The notes beneath the pieces are model-generated. The model saw only the letters and a list, made by a program, of their open reading frames with translations. It was not told the DNA's origin and ran no database searches. From an uncultured Eubacteriales bacterium (GTDB taxonomy: Bacteria > Bacillota > Clostridia > Oscillospirales > Oscillospiraceae): a stretch of 24,508 bases of DNA. Location: the NCBI GenBank assembly GCA_900549865.1, contig URPU01000028.1, forward strand, positions 1 to 24,508. Direction: 5' to 3'. Both the position numbers and the translations under genes were made by a program. Positions 7,546 through 15,736 of the stretch are shown here, one piece after another. Position 1 is the stretch's first letter; each line of letters opens with the position of its first letter.

Positions 7546-9330
7546 TCAGCCGACTTGGAAGTTGCCGAAGCCGTCGGCCGCGGTCTGCGCCGCTGCCGCC
7601 GCGTCCAGCGCCTTTATCTGGTCGGTCGCCTCGTGGGTATGATAAACGTCATACACCTCGTCTATCTGGTCTATCTGCATACCGTTCGCGTCAAACACCA
7701 GCCTGTGCATCTGCACGCCGTAGCCCTCCATTATCCATGGGTAGCGGTCGTTATTATAGGAGTACGTGTCCTTGCGCAGCTCTATATACGTTCCGTCAAG
7801 GTTCGTGCCCCATATCTCCACCGTGAGGCTGCGCTCATACTCATCGCAGTAGGCGGCGATGCGGATGGGGTAATCGCTGTCGTTTCTGAACTTGAAGTCG
7901 GGGCTTGGCCAGCTGACCGTCGCGTCATAGCCCTTCTCAAGATAGTCCACGGGGAAATAGTGCGGGCTTCTTGTGACGGTGTTGACCCTGTAGGAATACA
8001 GCATCGCGCTGTACAGCGTGGACGACACCTGGCATATGCCGCCGCCCAGCTCCTCCACGACCTCGCCGTTCGAGTACGCGCCCGCCATCTTGAACCCGGC
8101 CTCCTCCGTGCGCTGGCCAAGCGTCTCGTTATACGAAAACACGTCGCCGGGGTAGAGGATGATGCCGTTTATCTTGCTGGAGGCAAGCTTTATATTGCTT
8201 ATGCGGTTGTCGTTGCTGTTTTTGAAATACGTGGTCATCCCGCCGAGCTTGTCGCGGAACAGCAGCCCGCGCAGATAGTCGCCCGTCACCTCCGGATAGG
8301 TGAGCGCGATGGGGATCTCCACCACGGCGGCGTTGTCCACCGCTGTCCATATGCTCTTCGCGTCGTCCACGGAGAACTCGCAGCCCTCCACGTCGTCCAC
8401 AACGGTGAAGGTGTTGTCGTCGGTAAAGTACGCATCCTTCGGCTCTGCCGCGAGCTTATCATGGATGGCCTGAAAGTCCGGCATGTCCGGCTCCTTGGCA
8501 AGGCGGTCATAGCTCAGCCGCGTCTGCCCCGACGCAAGCGCGCCGATGATCTCATCCACCATATCCTCCGTGTCGAAGCTGAGCTGTCCCGCGCCCTTCA
8601 CCATGCGCAGCACAGACTTTTCCTTGTCTATCTCGTAATCGCCGCTGCCGAGGGCGTCGTTGAGCTTGTCTATGCCCATGAGCGCCTGACGGCGGATATA
8701 ATCCCTGTTGTAGCTTATGCTGCCGTCGTTTATCTCCACCGGGAACACAAGGCTCTTGAGGTATTCAGCAAGGTTTAGATACCAGTTGTCCCCGTGGCCG
8801 TAGGCGTATGCCGCCTCGCAGGCCTCGTCTATCGTATGCTTCGCGCCGGAGGCGTACTGGCCTATCTTGAACGTGACCTTGTCCATAAGCCGCACCTTGA
8901 GCGCGACGGCGGCCTGTTCATCCCAGCCGCTCGCCTCGAGCGCGGCGGCGGAGGCCGCCTTGTCCATGCCGCCGACGTAAATGCCGCCCACATAGACGTT
9001 CGGCAGGTTCGCCGTGCCGGAGGTGACCATGTATCCCCCGACGGTCGCCGCCCCCGCCAGAAGCAGCACTATGCATATCACTATCGTCAGCGCTATTTTA
9101 ACGCGGCGGCCCCTGTCGCGGCGCGCGGCGGCGCGCTTTGCGGCCTCTTCCTCGCGCGCGGCGCCGTCAGGCTCCTGTATCTCCGCCGTCTGCATCTTCG
9201 GCAGGCGCGCCTCGTCGTCACGCGCGCTATCGCGCTTGCTGCGCGCCGCGCGCTTCGCGCCGCCGCTTTTGTCCGGGGCGGCGTGGCGGCTGACATATTC
9301 GCTGTTTGTTTTCTTTGATTTTTCTCTCAA
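7546..9330 (-). CDS. VanW-family membrane-anchored protein with peptidoglycan-binding-like domain
   Basis: This is probably a cell-envelope protein; VanW-domain proteins are common in Clostridia and their biochemical role is unknown. In the 594-residue protein, residues 1-76 are a charged Ala/Arg/Lys/Glu-rich cytoplasmic tail, 77-101 one membrane helix, then an external region with a PG_binding_4-like segment (about 130-345) and the VanW domain (about 369-500) with FSYNETLG at 398-405 and GGGICQVSSTLY at 429-440. The name comes from vancomycin clusters, but no resistance genes are nearby. I chose the TTG at 9330, which follows GAGGG by 8 bases and lies past the hemW stop; an in-frame ATG at 9420 would overlap hemW and has no spaced ribosome binding site. 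It lies between hemW and metG in the operon. Confidence 0.85.
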   Translation of the reverse strand: MREKSKKTNSEYVSRHAAPDKSGGAKRAARSKRDSARDDEARLPKMQTAEIQEPDGAAREEEAAKRAAARRDRGRRVKIALTIVICIVLLLAGAATVGGYMVTSGTANLPNVYVGGIYVGGMDKAASAAALEASGWDEQAAVALKVRLMDKVTFKIGQYASGAKHTIDEACEAAYAYGHGDNWYLNLAEYLKSLVFPVEINDGSISYNRDYIRRQALMGIDKLNDALGSGDYEIDKEKSVLRMVKGAGQLSFDTEDMVDEIIGALASGQTRLSYDRLAKEPDMPDFQAIHDKLAAEPKDAYFTDDNTFTVVDDVEGCEFSVDDAKSIWTAVDNAAVVEIPIALTYPEVTGDYLRGLLFRDKLGGMTTYFKNSNDNRISNIKLASSKINGIILYPGDVFSYNETLGQRTEEAGFKMAGAYSNGEVVEELGGGICQVSSTLYSAMLYSYRVNTVTRSPHYFPVDYLEKGYDATVSWPSPDFKFRNDSDYPIRIAAYCDEYERSLTVEIWGTNLDGTYIELRKDTYSYNNDRYPWIMEGYGVQMHRLVFDANGMQIDQIDEVYDVYHTHEATDQIKALDAAAAAQTAADGFGNFQVG

Positions 9331-9376
9331 ATGCGTACCCTCGTTATGCTTTCGCCGCGGCGTAAACGCGGCGTGT

Positions 9377-10645
9377 CTACCTTCCGGTATGCTCCTCGTA
9401 CATCTGGGCGAAAAGCTCATCCTCGCCCATGGGCAGGTCTATCTGCGGCTCGGGGCGCTTATTTTCGGCCTCCGTCAGCCACGGCGTGCCCTCAAGGCGG
9501 CCCGTCGCCTGTACCTCCAGCAGAATGCCGATGAGCTGGTTTGAAATGAGGAAGCCCGGCACCGTGAAATGCCAGCGCTCTCCGGCGCGCTCCGCCCAGC
9601 CCTTGCCCTCAAAGGCCTTCAGCGCCTTTTCTATCGGCCGCCAGTCGCACTGACAGCGCAGCCTGTAGTCATGCTCGGATATCCCGCGCGAGGTGCGCAT
9701 GGCAAGCATGACGTACTCCACCGCGCGCTCCAGCGGGTCTATATTCTTGTATTCGTCCACAAGCGTGGTGTTCCTGTACACCGCCGCGATATACTGCTTG
9801 AGGTCGCGCACATAGCTGTAGCGCAGGTTGCCCACGCTTGAATGCGCGCCGGGGCCGAAGCCCATGTAATCGCCGAGGCTCCAGTACTTCATGTTGTGGC
9901 GCGACTCGAAGCCCGGCGCGCAGAAGTTGGACACCTCGTAGTGCATGTAGCCGTAGCGCTTGAGCATTTCCGCCGCGTAGGAGTACATGTCCGCCTGTTC
10001 GTCGTCGTCTGGCATGATGACGGAGTCCTTGTATTCCTTATACATCCGCGTGCCCGGCTCAAGCTTGAGGCCGTAGCATGATATATGCTCCGGGTGCAGC
10101 TCTATTATGCGGGCAAGCGTGTCCGCCCAGTCGCTCTTCGTCTGGCTGGGCAGACCGTACATCAGGTCTATGCTGACGTTGTCGAACCCGGCGCGGCGCG
10201 CGTCATGCACCGCGCGCACGGCCTGCTGGAAATTGTGCCGCCGGCCGATGAGCTTCAGCAAATCGTTGTTCGACGCCTGCACGCCGATGGAAAGGCGGTT
10301 GACGCCCTCCTGCCGGAGCTGCTTCAGCATCGCAAGGCTCATGCTGTCGGGATTGCACTCCACAGTGACCTCGGCGTCCATGCGCACGTTGCCGTTGAGC
10401 TTGAGCGCGTTGAATATGTCGATCAGCCTGTCCGCCCCGTAGAAGCTGGGCGTGCCGCCGCCGAAATAGACGGAATCGACCTCGTAGTTCTTTATCGCGC
10501 CCGAGGATTCATCGATATGGGCAAGCAGCGCGTCCTGATAATCGGGCATCATATGCTCACAGTTGGCGAGAGAGTAAAAGTCGCAGTATGAGCATTTGCT
10601 GGCGCAGAACGGTATATGGATATATATCCCGAGCCGGTTTTTCAT
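9377..10645 (-). CDS. hemW: HemW-like radical SAM protein (haem chaperone/coproporphyrinogen oxidase-like family)
   Basis: Family members were long annotated as oxygen-independent coproporphyrinogen III oxidase, but HemW proteins bind haem and act as haem chaperones. The 422-residue protein has the radical SAM cluster motif at Cys14, Cys18 and Cys21 followed by D-F, so it lacks the fourth cysteine of true HemN; this is the HemW pattern. Further family motifs are YFGGGTPS, TVECNPDS, RLSIGVQ, SIDLMYGLP and the C-terminal HemN_C region ending near LISNQLI. About 40 extra hydrophilic residues follow, rich in Glu and Pro, of unknown role. The ATG at 10645 follows GGAG by 10 bases. It lies 33 bp after htpG and is very likely co-transcribed. 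No haem biosynthesis genes are adjacent. Confidence 0.88.
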   Translation of the reverse strand: MKNRLGIYIHIPFCASKCSYCDFYSLANCEHMMPDYQDALLAHIDESSGAIKNYEVDSVYFGGGTPSFYGADRLIDIFNALKLNGNVRMDAEVTVECNPDSMSLAMLKQLRQEGVNRLSIGVQASNNDLLKLIGRRHNFQQAVRAVHDARRAGFDNVSIDLMYGLPSQTKSDWADTLARIIELHPEHISCYGLKLEPGTRMYKEYKDSVIMPDDDEQADMYSYAAEMLKRYGYMHYEVSNFCAPGFESRHNMKYWSLGDYMGFGPGAHSSVGNLRYSYVRDLKQYIAAVYRNTTLVDEYKNIDPLERAVEYVMLAMRTSRGISEHDYRLRCQCDWRPIEKALKAFEGKGWAERAGERWHFTVPGFLISNQLIGILLEVQATGRLEGTPWLTEAENKRPEPQIDLPMGEDELFAQMYEEHTGR

Positions 10646-10678
10646 AAACTAGTTTCTCCGAATTGAATGTATCTATGC

Positions 10679-12595
10679 TCAGAACAGCTCACTGACGAGC
10701 TTGACGAAGTCCGCGGGATCCTCCACCTCGACGCCGGCCATCATCTCCGCCAGCGTGGCCAGCACCTTCGCAAGATGCTCCGCGCGCGCGGTGTCGGTCG
10801 TATAGGCCTCCTTGAGGGCCTTCACGGCGCTGTTGTCCATGTTCAGCTCCAGCACGCGGTTGGCGCGCACCTTGCGCATTTCCTCACTCGGCCCGCGGCG
10901 GAAGTACTTCTCCATCTCCAGCGTGATGCCGCCCTCAGTCGTCAGGGCGCAGGGCATGTCCGCCAGCTTGTTGGACAGCTTCACCTTGGTGATATCGCCG
11001 CCCACGGCGGTCTTGACGAAGTCGAGGAAGTCCTTGTTCTCCACGTCGCGCTCCTCGGCGGCCTTCTTGTCCTCCTCGGTGTCGAAGCCGAGGTCGTCCG
11101 TTACGACGTTGCAGAATATCTTGCCGTCCTGATCGCGCAGCGCCTCCAGCACCATCTCGTCCAGCGGGCTTGTGAGGTAGATAAGCTCATAGCCGCGGTT
11201 CTTGACCTCCTTGCACTGGGGCAGGCTCATCGCGTGTCTGACGGAGTCGGAGGAGGCGAAGTATATCGCCTTCTGGCTTTCTGGCATGTTCTCCACGTAT
11301 TCCTTGAGGGTGATCTGCCTGTCCTCAGAGGTGTAGAAGATCAGCAGGTCGCGCAGGAAGTCCTTGTAGCGGCCGTACTCGTCGCACACGCCGCACTTGA
11401 GATGCACGCCGAAGTTCTTGTAGAACTCCTCATACTTGGGCCGGTCGTCGCGCATGAGCTTTTCAAGCTCGCCCTTTATGCGCTTTTCAAGATTCTGCCC
11501 GATTATGCGAAGCTGTCTGTCATGCTGGAGTATTTCCCTGGAAATATTGAGCGAGAGGTCGGGCGAATCCACGACGCCCTTGACAAACTCAAAGTAATCG
11601 TGCACGAGCTTGTCGCACTTTTCCATTATCATCACACCGTTTGAATACAGCGTGATGCCGCCCTTGTTGTCGCCGACGAAGGCGTTCTCGTTCTCCTCGC
11701 CGGGGATGAACAGCAGCGCCTTATAGCTCACCGCGCCCTCGGCGTTTATGCGCACCAGCGCGCAGGGATCCTTGCGCTCGCGGTTCTTCTCCTTATAAAA
11801 CGCGATGCAGTCGTCATCCGTGACCTCGCTCTTGCTGCGCTGCCAGATGGGGATCATGCTGTTGATGGTCTCGTTCTCCGTGACCATTTTGTATTCGTAC
11901 TTGGGGCTGCCGTCGTCGTTCTTCTCGCCGGTCTCATAGCGCTCCTGATGGTCGATATCCATCTTTATCGGCCAGCGCACATAGTCGGAGTATTTCTTCA
12001 CCAGCGCCTTGAGCTTCCACACCTCGAGGTAGGTGCCGTATATCTCCTCATCGGTGTCGGGCTTTATGTGCATGATGACGTCCGTGCCGATGCTGTCCTT
12101 TTCGCACTCCGTCACGGTATAGCCGTCCGCGCCGCGGCTCGTCCACTTCACGCCCTGCTCCTCGCCGTATTTGCGCGTGAGCACCGTGACCTCATCCGCG
12201 ACCATGAAGGCCGAGTAGAAGCCGACGCCGAACTGGCCGATTATGGAGATATCCTCCGCCTCGCCCTTGGCCTCGTCCATCTCGCCCTTGAACTTGAGAG
12301 AGCCGCTCTTTGCGATAACGCCGAGGTTGCTTTCCGCCTCCTCCGCGGTCATGCCGATGCCGTTGTCGCGCACGGTGACGGTGCGCGCGTCCTTATCCAC
12401 AATGATGTCTATGCGGAAATCGTCCCTGTTCAGCCCGACGTTCTCATCCGTCAGCGAAAGATAGCACAGCTTGTCTATCGCGTCAGACGCGTTGGAAATG
12501 ATCTCTCTGAGGAATATCTCCTTGTTGGTATAGATAGAATTGATCATCAGGTCGAGAAGCCGCTTCGACTCCGCCTTGAACTGCTTTTTAGCCAT
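10679..12595 (-). CDS. htpG: Molecular chaperone HtpG (Hsp90)
   Basis: This is a cytosolic ATP-dependent chaperone. The 638-residue protein is the normal size for bacterial Hsp90 and is complete: the N-terminal GHKL ATPase has the N-box around Glu31, Asn35 and Asp39, DNGIGM at 77-82 and GQFGVGFYS at 120-128; a middle domain with SLNISREILQ follows, then a C-terminal dimerisation domain. The ATG at 12595 follows GGAGG by 11 bases; the upstream in-frame start at 12619 would swallow the ribosome binding site. It is the first gene of the htpG-hemW-vanW-metG unit. A near-consensus sigma-A promoter lies upstream; I see no CIRCE inverted repeat, so heat control through HrcA is not indicated. Confidence 0.96.
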   Translation of the reverse strand: MAKKQFKAESKRLLDLMINSIYTNKEIFLREIISNASDAIDKLCYLSLTDENVGLNRDDFRIDIIVDKDARTVTVRDNGIGMTAEEAESNLGVIAKSGSLKFKGEMDEAKGEAEDISIIGQFGVGFYSAFMVADEVTVLTRKYGEEQGVKWTSRGADGYTVTECEKDSIGTDVIMHIKPDTDEEIYGTYLEVWKLKALVKKYSDYVRWPIKMDIDHQERYETGEKNDDGSPKYEYKMVTENETINSMIPIWQRSKSEVTDDDCIAFYKEKNRERKDPCALVRINAEGAVSYKALLFIPGEENENAFVGDNKGGITLYSNGVMIMEKCDKLVHDYFEFVKGVVDSPDLSLNISREILQHDRQLRIIGQNLEKRIKGELEKLMRDDRPKYEEFYKNFGVHLKCGVCDEYGRYKDFLRDLLIFYTSEDRQITLKEYVENMPESQKAIYFASSDSVRHAMSLPQCKEVKNRGYELIYLTSPLDEMVLEALRDQDGKIFCNVVTDDLGFDTEEDKKAAEERDVENKDFLDFVKTAVGGDITKVKLSNKLADMPCALTTEGGITLEMEKYFRRGPSEEMRKVRANRVLELNMDNSAVKALKEAYTTDTARAEHLAKVLATLAEMMAGVEVEDPADFVKLVSELF

Positions 12596-12637
12596 TATAT
12601 ATACGCCTCCAGAACGCAAAATATTTCATAATGAGAT

Positions 12638-12665
12638 ATTATAACACATTATGCCGTAATTTCAA
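12638..12665 (-). promoter_or_regulatory. Sigma-A-type promoter of the htpG operon
   Basis: On the minus strand TTGAAA (12660-12665) and a perfect TATAAT (12638-12643) are separated by 16 bases, about 43 bp before the htpG start. The surrounding sequence is AT-rich. Confidence 0.75.
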
Positions 12666-12768
12666 CAGCTCTCACCCTGCATGGGGAATTTTTAACCGAA
12701 TTTTCAAATATATCCCGGCCCTGCGCGCACACATCCCGCCGTGGCACAGCCACACGGGCAAATATTTG

Positions 12769-12797
12769 TTGCATTTTTAACATATAGGTGGTATTCT
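12769..12797 (+). promoter_or_regulatory. Possible promoter of the Fe-S/FAD oxidoreductase gene
   Basis: TTGCAT (12769-12774) and TATTCT (12792-12797) are 17 bases apart in AT-rich sequence, about 70 bp before the start codon. Both boxes are imperfect. A small inverted repeat, GTGGC ACA GCCAC, at 12741-12753 just upstream could be an operator, but this is speculative. Confidence 0.4.
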
Positions 12798-12869
12798 TTT
12801 ACTATCAGCATTGTGCAATGCACACGCAAATAAGGATGGAAAAATATATTCAAGGAGGCGAGCACGCAA

Positions 12870-15584
12870 ATGTTCAGCAAACCGGGCGACAAGATGTGGG
12901 ATGCGGAATATGCAAAATGGGTGGACGGAATGCATCCGGACACGATGTTCGGCGTCAAATTCGACGAGGTGCCGAGACCGCTTATTCAGAAGCTGGGGCT
13001 GCACATCACAGACAGGAAGTTCGTCAAGGAGATCAAGACGAGCGACGCGGAGTACTATGGCCTCGCACCGTGGGTGACGGATGAGATGGCCGAGGTGGCG
13101 CTGACGATGAAGGTGCACAAGATATACACCTTCGCGCAGATGCATAAGATGACCGGGAAGGAGCCCAAGCGGCTGATGGAGCTGCTGGAGGAGCTGGCGC
13201 AGGTCGGTGTCGTGGAGTATAAATGGCCCGGCGGCGACGGCAAGGGCACTGTGGAGGACAGGATGTATTCCCTGCCGCCCTTCATCGTCGGCAGCGGCGA
13301 ATACATGGGCATGAAGAAGTCCATGGTGGAAAAAACGCCGGAGGCCATAATGCTGTTTGACCGCATGGCGTTTCAGCCGCTTTCCGGTCTGACGCAGATG
13401 GTGCCTCCCGGCGGCGCTGGCATGGCGATGCACGTCATCCCCGTGGAGCAGGCCATCCCCGCCAAGGCGGAGTCCGTGGACAGCGAGCATCTTTCATACT
13501 GGCTGAAGAAATACACGACCTTCGCCGCTCTGCCCTGCGTGTGCCGCATGTCCAAGGAGGTCCTGGACGAGGGCGACGGAGAGGATCCGGAGGATATGTG
13601 CCTTGCCGTCGGCGATATGGCGCGCTACAGCGTGGAGACGGGCCGCGGCCGCTACATCACCTATGACGAGGCCATGGAGATAATCTATAAGGCCGAGGAG
13701 ATGGGCTGCGTGCACCAGATCACGAACCTTGACGGGCCGGAGCATATCCTCGGCATATGCAACTGCGGCGTGGGAAGCTGTCTTGCGCTGCGCTCCAGCC
13801 AGTTTTTCAACACGCCGAACCTCTCCCGCTCGGCATATGTGGCGCATGTGGACAAGGAAAACTGCGTCGCCTGCGGCAAGTGCGTTGAGGTGTGCCCGGC
13901 CAGCGCGGTCAAGCTCGGCCAGAAGCTGTGCACCACCGAGGGCGAGGTATGCTATCCCAAGCAGGAGCTGCCCGACGAGACGCCGTGGCCGAAGGAGAAA
14001 TGGAACCCGAACTACCGCTACGACGCGCGCACGAACTGCTACGACACGGGCACGGCCCCCTGCAAGACAGCCTGCCCCGCGCACATCGCCATTCAGGGCT
14101 ACATAAAGATGGCCGGAGAGGGCCGCTACCGCGAGGCGCTGGAGCTTATAAAGAAGGACAACCCCTTCCCCTCCGTCTGCGGCCGCGTCTGCAACCGCCG
14201 CTGTGAGGACGCGTGCACGCGCGCCGGTGTTGACAAGGCCGTCGCCATAGACGCGATAAAGAAGTTCATCGCCGATCAGGATCTCGCCGCCGAGACGAGA
14301 TACGTGCCTGAGATACACTCCGCGAAGCGGCACGGGCGCTTTGAAGGGCGCAAGGTCGCCGTTATCGGCGCAGGCCCGGCCGGGCTTAGCTGCGCCTACT
14401 TCCTTGCCGGGATGGGCTATTACCCCACCGTGTTTGAAAAGAACCCGCTGCCCGGCGGTATGCTGCGCTACGGCATTCCCGAGTATAAGCTCAGCCGCGA
14501 CGTGATAGACGCAGAGATAGACGTGCTGCGCGAAATGGGCGTTGAGATCCGCTGCGGCGTTGAGATAGGCCGCGACGTCACCATTCAGGCGCTGAGAGAC
14601 GAGGGCTATGAAAGCTTCTGCCTTGCGATAGGCGCGCAGGCGGGTGCAAAGCTCGGCATCCCCGGCGAGGAGCTTGCGGGCGTGCTCTCCGGCGTTGACT
14701 TCCTGCATCTCGCGGCCGAGGGCAAGGCGCCCGACATCGGCAGGCGCGTGGCGGTCATCGGCGGCGGCAACGTCGCCATGGACGTGGCAAGGACGGCGAA
14801 GCTCCTCGGCGCGGAGGAGGTCACTGTGGTCTACCGCCGCAAAGAGAGCGACATGAAGGCCGAGCGGCAGGAGATAGACGAGGCGCTGGCCGAGGGCATC
14901 GTTCTCAAGACGGAGCATAAGCCCCTGCGCATCGAGGGCGAGGGCAAGGTCCGCGCGCTGGTGTGCGACGCGGGCGAGATCGTCTGCGACACCGTCATTG
15001 CCGCGATAGGCCAGCGGGTCGATCTGGGCGGCATCGCACCTGAGGCCATGGTCATCCGCGAAAACGGAACGATCGACGCCGCGGAGCTTACCTATCAGAC
15101 CGCGCAGAAGGACATCTTTGCCGTCGGCGACGTGTTCTCTGGTCCGAAGTACGTTATCGACGCCATCGCCGCCGGACGCGAGGCCGCGATATCCATGCAC
15201 CGCTTCATGCGACCCAAGACCTCCCTCACGCTCAACCGCAACCGGCGTGATTTCATCGAGCTGGATAAGAGCAAGGTCGCCATCCCCGTCAGTGAGCTCA
15301 AGGCCCCCGCGCGCGCGGAGGGCGAGCTGACCGAGGAGCTTGTCCGGCAGGAGGCCTCCCGCTGCCTCGGCTGCGGCGCGGCCGTGGTCGATACCAACCG
15401 CTGTCTCGGCTGCGGCGTGTGCACGACGCGCTGCCGCTTCGACGCCATCCACCTCTCGCGCGACCTTCCGGAATGCTCCAATCTGGTGGACAGGTTCGAC
15501 AGCAACAAGAAGCTCCTCCCGTACATGATAAAACGCGGCATAAAGATAAAGAAAAAGGAGCTTGCGGAGAAGTTCAAAAAGTAA
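12870..15584 (+). CDS. Modular Fe-S/FAD NAD(P)H oxidoreductase (GltD-like core fused to ferredoxin domains)
   Basis: This 904-residue cytoplasmic protein probably moves electrons between NAD(P)H, FAD and Fe-S centres; the partner is unknown. In order: a helical, possibly winged-helix segment (about 75-145) leading to SLPPFIVG; a cysteine-rich region (Cys223, 225, 244, 280, 297, 299, 304); a [4Fe-4S] ferredoxin motif (Cys332, 335, 338, 342); a GltD-type N-terminal Fe-S region (Cys398, 402, 437, 441, 445, 449); the FAD site VIGAGPAG (498-505); the NAD(P)H site VIGGGNVAMD (629-638); the FAD-closing AVGDVFSGP; and a C-terminal six-cysteine region (832, 835, 845, 848, 851, 855). The central part resembles glutamate synthase small subunit and NfnB, but no gltB or nfnA is adjacent. 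The ATG follows AAGGAGG by 11 bases. It is monocistronic and divergent from htpG. Confidence 0.85.
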   Translation: MFSKPGDKMWDAEYAKWVDGMHPDTMFGVKFDEVPRPLIQKLGLHITDRKFVKEIKTSDAEYYGLAPWVTDEMAEVALTMKVHKIYTFAQMHKMTGKEPKRLMELLEELAQVGVVEYKWPGGDGKGTVEDRMYSLPPFIVGSGEYMGMKKSMVEKTPEAIMLFDRMAFQPLSGLTQMVPPGGAGMAMHVIPVEQAIPAKAESVDSEHLSYWLKKYTTFAALPCVCRMSKEVLDEGDGEDPEDMCLAVGDMARYSVETGRGRYITYDEAMEIIYKAEEMGCVHQITNLDGPEHILGICNCGVGSCLALRSSQFFNTPNLSRSAYVAHVDKENCVACGKCVEVCPASAVKLGQKLCTTEGEVCYPKQELPDETPWPKEKWNPNYRYDARTNCYDTGTAPCKTACPAHIAIQGYIKMAGEGRYREALELIKKDNPFPSVCGRVCNRRCEDACTRAGVDKAVAIDAIKKFIADQDLAAETRYVPEIHSAKRHGRFEGRKVAVIGAGPAGLSCAYFLAGMGYYPTVFEKNPLPGGMLRYGIPEYKLSRDVIDAEIDVLREMGVEIRCGVEIGRDVTIQALRDEGYESFCLAIGAQAGAKLGIPGEELAGVLSGVDFLHLAAEGKAPDIGRRVAVIGGGNVAMDVARTAKLLGAEEVTVVYRRKESDMKAERQEIDEALAEGIVLKTEHKPLRIEGEGKVRALVCDAGEIVCDTVIAAIGQRVDLGGIAPEAMVIRENGTIDAAELTYQTAQKDIFAVGDVFSGPKYVIDAIAAGREAAISMHRFMRPKTSLTLNRNRRDFIELDKSKVAIPVSELKAPARAEGELTEELVRQEASRCLGCGAAVVDTNRCLGCGVCTTRCRFDAIHLSRDLPECSNLVDRFDSNKKLLPYMIKRGIKIKKKELAEKFKK

Positions 15585-15633
15585 ACCGCAGGTATAATAG
15601 GTTTAAGGTCTAATAGTTAATAGGTTTAAAATG

Positions 15634-15662
15634 ACACGGCGGCCCTGAGCGGGCCGCCGTGT
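15634..15662. terminator. Strong hairpin after the oxidoreductase gene
   Basis: A perfect 12-bp stem (15634-15645 with 15651-15662) closes a 5-base loop, 50 bases after the stop codon. No clear T tract follows on either strand, so it could also be a transcript-end stabiliser acting with the next hairpin. Confidence 0.6.
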
Positions 15663-15678
15663 TGTGGTCTGTACATTT

Positions 15679-15718
15679 CCCGGCGTCCTGCATATGCAGA
15701 ATGCCGGGATAGTTTTTT
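15679..15718 (+). terminator. Intrinsic terminator of the oxidoreductase gene
   Basis: CCCGGC (15679-15684) pairs with GCCGGG, enclosing an inner CTGCATATGCAG palindrome (15688-15699), and is followed by a run of six Ts (15713-15718) on the plus strand. The same stem may also help terminate the convergent giant surface-protein gene, which ends at 15737. Confidence 0.65.
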
Positions 15719-15736
15719 CATTTTGCTGTTTTTGCG

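Noticed and set aside
7495..8778. 427-codon plus-strand frame opposite the VanW gene
   Set aside because: There is no domain or ribosome binding site, and the minus-strand frame contains a full VanW domain and a membrane helix.
7546..9330. Vancomycin resistance determinant
   Set aside because: VanW-domain proteins are widespread housekeeping envelope proteins in Clostridia. No vanH, vanA/B, vanX or vanRS gene is present.
9353..9373. Terminator between hemW and the VanW gene
   Set aside because: The 7-bp CGCCGCG/CGCGGCG stem has no T tract, and the next ribosome binding site follows at once; operon read-through is more likely.
9377..10645. True HemN coproporphyrinogen III oxidase
   Set aside because: The cluster motif has three cysteines followed by Phe in place of the fourth cysteine, and no haem biosynthesis genes are adjacent; the HemW assignment is better.
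12596..12869. CIRCE heat-shock operator or small RNA gene in the htpG divergent region
   Set aside because: I found no inverted repeat of the CIRCE type and no tRNA or riboswitch-like fold; only promoters and one small 5-bp inverted repeat.
13494..15452. 652-codon open frame on the minus strand
   Set aside because: It is opposite the oxidoreductase, whose cysteine and nucleotide-binding motifs are intact. The reverse frame shows only the Ala/His/Arg-rich mirror composition.
12870..15584. Glutamate synthase small subunit (gltD)
   Set aside because: The core resembles GltD, but the long N-terminal Fe-S region, the C-terminal cysteine region and the absence of gltB make that label misleading.
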